Positions 59,548 to 64,000 of a stretch of 64,000 bases of DNA are shown in pieces. Each line of letters starts with the position of its first letter. The first letter of the stretch is position 1. This stretch comes from an uncultured Clostridia bacterium (GTDB taxonomy: Bacteria; Bacillota; Clostridia; Christensenellales; Borkfalkiaceae), in the NCBI GenBank assembly GCA_934271255.1, contig CAKQQS010000007.1, positions 1-64,000 of the forward strand. Direction: 5' to 3'. The notes under the pieces are model-generated. The model had not been told where the DNA came from. It saw only the letters and a program-made list of their open reading frames with translations, and made no database searches. The translations under genes and the position numbers were made by a program.

Positions 59548-60753
59548 TTATTTTGCCGTCGACTTTTTCAATACCATATGCGTTATATTAAGCCCGCAAG
59601 CGATAAGGGTGATTACCATACCGATTATATATTCGGCTCTTATCTCTATATAATAGGTAGCGGCAACCTTAGAAATTTCGTTATATACGCCGTAAAACAT
59701 AAAGATAATTGCCGCTAATTGCAGCGCGAGCGCAATAAAACCGACGACTACCGAACTTACGTTAACGTTAAAGGCTTTTAATATGCCCGACGTCGTAATA
59801 GCCGCAACGCCCGCCAAAAAGCATATCAAACCGATTATCGCAAGCGGTTCTTTCTGCGCGTCGAAAAACGCGGCGAATACTCCGCACTTTACCGACAAAG
59901 AACCCGAACTCGACCCCGCAACCGTTTCTTTGAATACGTAATACCCGAACGAAACGACGGCGATACACGTGATTAAAAGCGTCGCGCTCTTCAAGATTTC
60001 CGTCAATAATTGTTTTTTATCCATCATATATGCTCGTACGCATTGCAAACACATTACAGCCGTTACTATAATAAAGCATAATACTGTCATCGCGATGGTT
60101 GCGCTTGTTAACCGAATGGAAACGGCGCCGTTCATATTGCAGCAATACAACGAAAGAATTAACGCAACAAGCATTAAAAACACCGCTACGCCCGAAATCA
60201 TATATTTATAAACGCTTCTTTTCTTTATCGCGAACATTAAAGTCCCCGTAAGCAAAAAGGCGAATACGCCGAGTATCGACAGAATGTGAAATATTAAGGT
60301 TAACGTTTTCGCCGATTTGGGTAATGCAGTTATAGCCGCCGACGAATAACTTCCGATAAGAGTAACGTCAACCCCTAACGTTTGAAATCCTATGATAAAC
60401 GTACCTATAAACGCGAAAAGCAGCGCCAGAAGACCAAGCCCGTTGCCGACGTAAAACAGCACGCTTTTTTGCGTTGCTTTGTTCGCGCCGGTTCTAGGGT
60501 TTGCGCTTTTTTGCGGAATTGCAGAATATCCGCATTGCGAACAAAACCGTTCTGTTTCTTCCATAAGTTTTCCGCAGTTAGGACAAATCTTTTTGCCGTC
60601 TACCCGTTTGCCGCAATTACTGCAATAAACGCTGTCTTCCTTTATTTCCGCGTTACAAAAACGACAAACCTTTTTGCCGTCGAGTCTGGTTCCGCATTGC
60701 GAACAAAACTTTGCTTCGTCAAGATTTTCCGCTCCGCACTTGTTACATATCAT
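59548..60753 (-). CDS. Triple zinc-ribbon multi-pass membrane protein
   Basis: The product is 401 residues from ATG 60753, with AAGGAG upstream. The first 75 residues hold three CxxC-CxxC ribbons (MICNKCGAENLDEAKFC; VCRFCNAEIKEDSVYC; ICPNCGKLMEETERFC). About eight membrane helices follow, in the arrangement shared with the two downstream paralogues. The ribbons are expected to be cytoplasmic. It could sense zinc or redox state, or recruit partners to the membrane; nothing in the sequence decides. Its promoter contains an 11-G run in the spacer, suggesting phase-variable expression. Confidence 0.8.
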   Translation of the reverse strand: MICNKCGAENLDEAKFCSQCGTRLDGKKVCRFCNAEIKEDSVYCSNCGKRVDGKKICPNCGKLMEETERFCSQCGYSAIPQKSANPRTGANKATQKSVLFYVGNGLGLLALLFAFIGTFIIGFQTLGVDVTLIGSYSSAAITALPKSAKTLTLIFHILSILGVFAFLLTGTLMFAIKKRSVYKYMISGVAVFLMLVALILSLYCCNMNGAVSIRLTSATIAMTVLCFIIVTAVMCLQCVRAYMMDKKQLLTEILKSATLLITCIAVVSFGYYVFKETVAGSSSGSLSVKCGVFAAFFDAQKEPLAIIGLICFLAGVAAITTSGILKAFNVNVSSVVVGFIALALQLAAIIFMFYGVYNEISKVAATYYIEIRAEYIIGMVITLIACGLNITHMVLKKSTAK

Positions 60754-60791
60754 GTCTTTTCTCCTTTTTAATCTTTCATACATTATTTCAC

Positions 60792-60811
60792 ACGCGATTT
60801 TTCAATCGCGT
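60792..60811 (-). other. GNRA-loop hairpin in the zinc-ribbon leader
   Basis: The minus strand reads ACGCGATT-GAAA-AATCGCGT, an 8-bp stem capped by a GAAA tetraloop, in the 5' leader of the triple-ribbon gene. No U tail follows, so it is not a terminator. Confidence 0.6.
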
Positions 60812-60839
60812 AAGTTTTTCGGTTTTGTTTTCCTTTTTT

Positions 60840-60870
60840 ATTATACCCCCCCCCCCGTACGATTTTGCAA
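60840..60870 (-). promoter_or_regulatory. Candidate phase-variable promoter with G11 in the spacer
   Basis: On the minus strand TTGCAA (60870-60865), a 19-base spacer that includes eleven consecutive G (60856-60846) and TATAAT (60845-60840). Loss of two G would give the optimal 17-base spacer. It lies about 85 bases upstream of the triple zinc-ribbon gene. Confidence 0.7.
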
Positions 60871-60929
60871 GCGTTTTTTTAAAAAACCGTCCGCGCGCGG
60901 CAATTTTATAAAAGCGGGGCTGTAAGGTT

Positions 60930-60967
60930 AAAAAATTACGGTGTAGCGACAATCCGTCGCTACGCCG
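60930..60967 (-). terminator. pnp terminator
   Basis: A 12-bp stem with one G-U pair (CGGCGTAGCGAC / GTCGCTACACCG) is followed on the minus strand by TAATTTTTTAA. Confidence 0.85.
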
Positions 60968-60984
60968 ATATATTGCGTTTGTTA

Positions 60985-63078
60985 TCAGTTCATTTTTTCG
61001 AGAAGTTTAAGGTCGATGCCTTTGTCGCCTATCTTGATGATTTCGACTTTGACTTTGTCGCCGATGTTCAATACTTCTTCAACGCTGTTTATTCTCTTTT
61101 CGCTCATTTTGGAAATGTGTATCATTCCGTCTTTGCCCGGAGCAAGTTCGCAGAACGCGCCGACCTTCGGTAATATTCTTACGACTTCGCTGATGAACAT
61201 ATCGCCGACTTCGGGATCTTTCGCAATGGAAAGAACTATCGCTTTCGCTCTTTCGGCTGCCTCTACCGAGCCGACAGACGCTATCGATACCATTCCGTCG
61301 TCTTCGATGTTAATCTTCGCGCCCGTTTCTTCGATTATCTTGTTGATGACTTTTCCGCCGCTGCCGATAACTTCTCTTATCTTGTCGGGGTTAATCATGA
61401 AACTGATGATTCTCGGAGCGTATTTGGAAAGTTCCGCGTTGGGCTCGGGTATGCAAGCGAGCATCTTTTTCAAGATTTCTTGTCTGCCTACGTTCGCTTG
61501 CGCTATCGCTTGACGCAAAATCGCTTCGTCGATGCCTTTAATCTTGATGTCCATCTGAATAGCCGTAATACCTTTTTCGGTACCCGCTACTTTAAAGTCC
61601 ATATCGCCGAAGAAGTCTTCAAGCCCCTGAATGTCCGTCAATACCGAAACTTTGCCGCTTTCGACGTCTTTGATAAGTCCCATAGCGATGCCCGCAACGG
61701 GACGAGTGATGGGAACGCCCGCGTCCATAAGCGCGAGAGTCGATCCGCAAACGCTTGCCTGAGAAGTCGAACCGTTAGAACTCAAAACTTCGCTTACTAC
61801 TCTTATAGCGTACGGGAAGTCTTCGATGTTGGGAATAACGGGTTCCAACGCTCTTTCAGCCAACGCGCCGTGGCCTATTTCACGACGACCGGGGCTTCTT
61901 AACGGTTTTGCTTCGCCCGAAGCGTAACCCGGCATGTTATATTGATGCATATATCTCTTTTCATCTTCGTTGTCAAGCCCTTCGAGTCTTTGCGCTTCGT
62001 CCATAGTGCCGAGCGTACAAGTGGTGAGAACTTGCGTTTGTCCCCTTGTGAATACGCCGCTGCCGTGAACTCTGGGAAGTACCCCGTGTTCGCACCAGAT
62101 AGGTCTGATTTCCGTCAGTTTTCTTCCGTCGGGACGAACGCCGTCTTTCGTTATCTTCGCTCTTACCTTTTCTTTGGTAAGGTAATACAACGCGTCTTTG
62201 ATTTCTCTTTCCATATCGGGATATACGTCCGCGAAATGGTTAAGAACGTCTTCGGTAACTTTGTCTTCCGCTACCTGACGGTCGTGTCTGTCGTAGTTGT
62301 TAAGCGCGTCGTCGAGCATTGCGCCCGCATATTCTCTTACCGCGTTGTCGATTTCTTCGGGAACGTGGTACAAATCCATTTCTTTCTTGGGTTTGCCGAT
62401 TGCTTTGACTATTTCTTCCTGGAACGCGCATTGTTTTTTGATTTCTTCGTGTCCGAACAAAATCGCGCCTACCATTTCGTCGTCGCTGATTTCTTTCGCG
62501 CCCGCTTCAACCATCATTATAGCGTCTTTCGTACCCGCAAGGTTTAACGCAAGCGTGCTTTTTTCTTTTTGCGCAAGCGTGGGGTTGATAACGTATTCGC
62601 CGTCGACAATCGCTACTACTACGCTGCCCGTAGGTCCTGCGAACGGTATGTCCGAAATCGAAAGCGCAACCGAACTGCCTAACATTGCAAGCGGTTCGGG
62701 AGCGACGTCGGGATCAACCGACAAAGCCGTCGCGATAACGGATACGTCGTTGAAAAGTCCTTTCGGGAAAAGGGGACGGAGCGGTCTGTCGATAAGTCTT
62801 GACGTTAAAATCGCCTTGTCGCTCGCTCTGCCTTCTCTCTTTTTAAACCCGCCGGGTATTTTGCCGATTGCGTACATTTTTTCTTCGTAGTCTACGCCGA
62901 GCGGGAAGTAGTCCATTCCCGGACGGGGTTCCGCGCCCATGGTAACGTTTACCATAACCGCCGTTTCGCCGCATCTTACGACGCAGGATCCGTTCGTTTG
63001 TCCGCAGTATTTGCCCGTTTCGATAACGACTTCTCTTCCGCCGATGACGGTCTTAAACTCTCTGTAAGTGTCTGTCAT
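60985..63078 (-). CDS. pnp: Polyribonucleotide nucleotidyltransferase (PNPase)
   Basis: The 697-residue product has two RNase PH domains (the second with GRREIGHGALAERAL and STSQASVCGSTLALMDAG), a KH domain (VIGSGGKVINKIIEETGAKI) and an S1 domain (GAFCELAPGKDGMIHISKM). It degrades RNA by phosphorolysis from the 3' end. It follows rpsO, as in nearly all bacteria, after a terminator and a leader of about 170 bases with two hairpins. Confidence 0.97.
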   Translation of the reverse strand: MTDTYREFKTVIGGREVVIETGKYCGQTNGSCVVRCGETAVMVNVTMGAEPRPGMDYFPLGVDYEEKMYAIGKIPGGFKKREGRASDKAILTSRLIDRPLRPLFPKGLFNDVSVIATALSVDPDVAPEPLAMLGSSVALSISDIPFAGPTGSVVVAIVDGEYVINPTLAQKEKSTLALNLAGTKDAIMMVEAGAKEISDDEMVGAILFGHEEIKKQCAFQEEIVKAIGKPKKEMDLYHVPEEIDNAVREYAGAMLDDALNNYDRHDRQVAEDKVTEDVLNHFADVYPDMEREIKDALYYLTKEKVRAKITKDGVRPDGRKLTEIRPIWCEHGVLPRVHGSGVFTRGQTQVLTTCTLGTMDEAQRLEGLDNEDEKRYMHQYNMPGYASGEAKPLRSPGRREIGHGALAERALEPVIPNIEDFPYAIRVVSEVLSSNGSTSQASVCGSTLALMDAGVPITRPVAGIAMGLIKDVESGKVSVLTDIQGLEDFFGDMDFKVAGTEKGITAIQMDIKIKGIDEAILRQAIAQANVGRQEILKKMLACIPEPNAELSKYAPRIISFMINPDKIREVIGSGGKVINKIIEETGAKINIEDDGMVSIASVGSVEAAERAKAIVLSIAKDPEVGDMFISEVVRILPKVGAFCELAPGKDGMIHISKMSEKRINSVEEVLNIGDKVKVEIIKIGDKGIDLKLLEKMN

Positions 63079-63245
63079 TTTTCTTTTCTCCTATTTCTCT
63101 CTTTGTTCTATTAGTTACTTACGGCAACCTACCGTAAGTTTTTGATACGCTTGTATTTCCCCTTATCAGACGCGTCGGTTCTCTTTACCGACTATTTAGG
63201 CGGCAACCCGAAGCGTTTTTCACCCCGACCGCGCCGTTTTCAAAA
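63079..63245 (-). promoter_or_regulatory. pnp leader with two hairpins
   Basis: The leader contains the hairpins ACTTACGG / CCGTAAGT (63117-63139) and GTCGGT / ACCGAC (about 63176-63191). PNPase mRNAs are often autoregulated through leader stem-loops cut by RNase III; that role is inferred from position. Confidence 0.45.
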
Positions 63246-63277
63246 AAACAAGGCGACAAATGTTAAATTGTCGCCTT
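63242..63277 (-). terminator. rpsO terminator
   Basis: A 10-bp perfect stem (AAGGCGACAA / TTGTCGCCTT) with an 8-base loop is followed on the minus strand by GTTTTTTT. Confidence 0.88.
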
Positions 63278-63290
63278 AAAAATAGTTTTA

Positions 63291-63554
63291 TTATTTTCTC
63301 AAATTCAAAGCAGCAACGACGGCTCTATAACGCTCGATGTCAACTTCTTTCAAATAGCCGAGCAAGCGCTTTCTGTCGCCGACCATCATCATAAGTCCGC
63401 GTCTGCTGTGGTTGTCGTTCTTGTTAACTTTAAGATGTTGGGTTAAATGGTTGATTCTCTCCGTTAAAAGAGCGATTTGTACTTCCGCGCAACCCGTGTC
63501 GCCGGGGTGTCTGCCGAACTGCGCTATGATTTCCTGTTTTCTTGCTTTATCCAT
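63291..63554 (-). CDS. rpsO: 30S ribosomal protein S15
   Basis: The 87-residue product starts at ATG 63554 (MDKARKQEIIAQFGRHPGDT), with AGGAGG upstream; longer readings are spurious. It has the conserved NDNHSRRGLMMMVGDRKRLL segment that contacts 16S rRNA. S15 is a primary binder in 30S assembly. It is followed by its own terminator and then by pnp. Confidence 0.97.
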   Translation of the reverse strand: MDKARKQEIIAQFGRHPGDTGCAEVQIALLTERINHLTQHLKVNKNDNHSRRGLMMMVGDRKRLLGYLKEVDIERYRAVVAALNLRK

Positions 63555-63645
63555 AATTTTTATCCTCCTATATGGTGTAATTCGCCTTTCACAATGCATA
63601 CCGTTGAGTATTCGGTAAACTTTGTTAAGGTATCAAAGCCTTACT

Positions 63646-63674
63646 ATTATACCAAATATATTTATATTTGTAAA
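63646..63674 (-). promoter_or_regulatory. rpsO promoter
   Basis: On the minus strand TTTACA and TATAAT are separated by 17 bases, with an extended TG-n before the -10. Confidence 0.7.
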
Positions 63675-63679
63675 CTGTT

Positions 63680-64000
63680 TTATTCAAAAAGTTTTGCTTT
63701 ATCTTCTATAATCTTATCGATTTTGGCGATATACGTCGCGGTATCTTTGGGATTTGCGTATCTTTCTATCCTGTTTTCGTCTTTGAACACGCGTTTCGTG
63801 ATTGCGTTCGCGCCGACGGCGACGTTGTTTGAAGTTTCTTCCATAACCGCTATATTATACACGCACGCCTTGCCGTCTTTGCAATACCCCGTGTTTTCAA
63901 GATTACCTTTCATATACTTTTGCCGATACAGATAATACGGTTTATACCCCTTTTCTTTAAGCGTTTTATGAGCGTAGTCGACCATTTCGCCTATGTCGCC
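63680..64000 (-). CDS. hemZ: Coproporphyrinogen dehydrogenase HemZ (C-terminal part, gene continues beyond window)
   Basis: About 107 codons are visible and remain open at the window end. The segment KGYKPYYLYRQKYMKGNLEN, followed by GYCKDG and YNIAVMEETSNNVAVGANAI, matches the C-terminal domain of clostridial HemZ, a radical-SAM protein related to oxygen-independent coproporphyrinogen III oxidase. The iron-sulfur N-terminal domain lies outside the window. HemZ is common in anaerobic Bacillota, even those without complete haem pathways. Confidence 0.85.
   Translation of the reverse strand, partial: GDIGEMVDYAHKTLKEKGYKPYYLYRQKYMKGNLENTGYCKDGKACVYNIAVMEETSNNVAVGANAITKRVFKDENRIERYANPKDTATYIAKIDKIIEDKAKLFE

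Overview
The window looks like chromosomal DNA from an anaerobic, spore-forming member of the Bacillota (class Clostridia), probably an uncultured gut lineage. The evidence is spoIVA, a HemZ-type radical-SAM gene, the Gram-positive gene order rpsO-pnp-(ylxY)-(mlpA)-ispG-polC locus-rimP-nusA-rnpM-ylxQ-infB-rbfA-nrnA-truB-ribF, AGGAGG-like ribosome binding sites and consensus sigma-A promoters. Most genes lie on the minus strand. No rRNA, tRNA, CRISPR array, insertion sequence or prophage was seen.

Layout. 1-4550: a very large secreted tyrosine-phosphatase-like repeat protein (cut by the window start), divergent from an AraC regulator. 4659-9628: a translation-termination and ribosome block (small membrane protein, yqeY, small P-loop protein, prfA, a DUF1385-PrmC fusion, rpmE). 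9844-16345: an MDR dehydrogenase lacking catalytic zinc ligands, minD, mreB, maf, a Ppx/GppA phosphatase and a split TauE/SafE permease. 16468-25487: a large lipoprotein with a C-terminal membrane anchor, a decayed AraC gene, a stand-alone murG, a WYL regulator and an ABC exporter. 25612-30093: an AT-richer secreted-protein island in which a large exported lipase-like hydrolase lies between two paralogous secreted proteins with InlB-type repeats. 30374-42676: PfkB kinase, EF-G-like GTPase, spoIVA, an overlapping plsY-der-rluD-lspA-(coiled-coil)-pncB run, a MazF without a visible MazE, a short-chain reductase and efp. 42709-56540: pepP and the long nusA/infB superoperon with its ispG/mlpA upstream part. 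56557-63554: a YlxY-type deacetylase-fold protein, three zinc-ribbon membrane paralogues inserted between it and pnp, then pnp and rpsO. 63680-64000: the end of hemZ.

How the genes work together. The core is housekeeping: translation factors, RNA modification and decay, isoprenoid (ispG), phospholipid (plsY), lipoprotein (lspA), NAD (pncB) and flavin (ribF) synthesis. Accessory content is mostly cell-surface. The points most worth a second look are: (i) the canonical polC position holds a gene keeping only the PolC N-terminal, OB and proofreading exonuclease parts; (ii) a run of eleven G sits in the -35/-10 spacer of the promoter for the first zinc-ribbon membrane protein, as in phase-variable promoters; (iii) the next two zinc-ribbon paralogues are joined by a U8 slippery run where a -1 frameshift would make one fused protein; (iv) the lipase and its flanking InlB-repeat paralogues form a possible surface system; (v) a lone MazF has nested inverted repeats around its putative promoter.

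All functional calls rest on motif recognition by eye. No database search was run.
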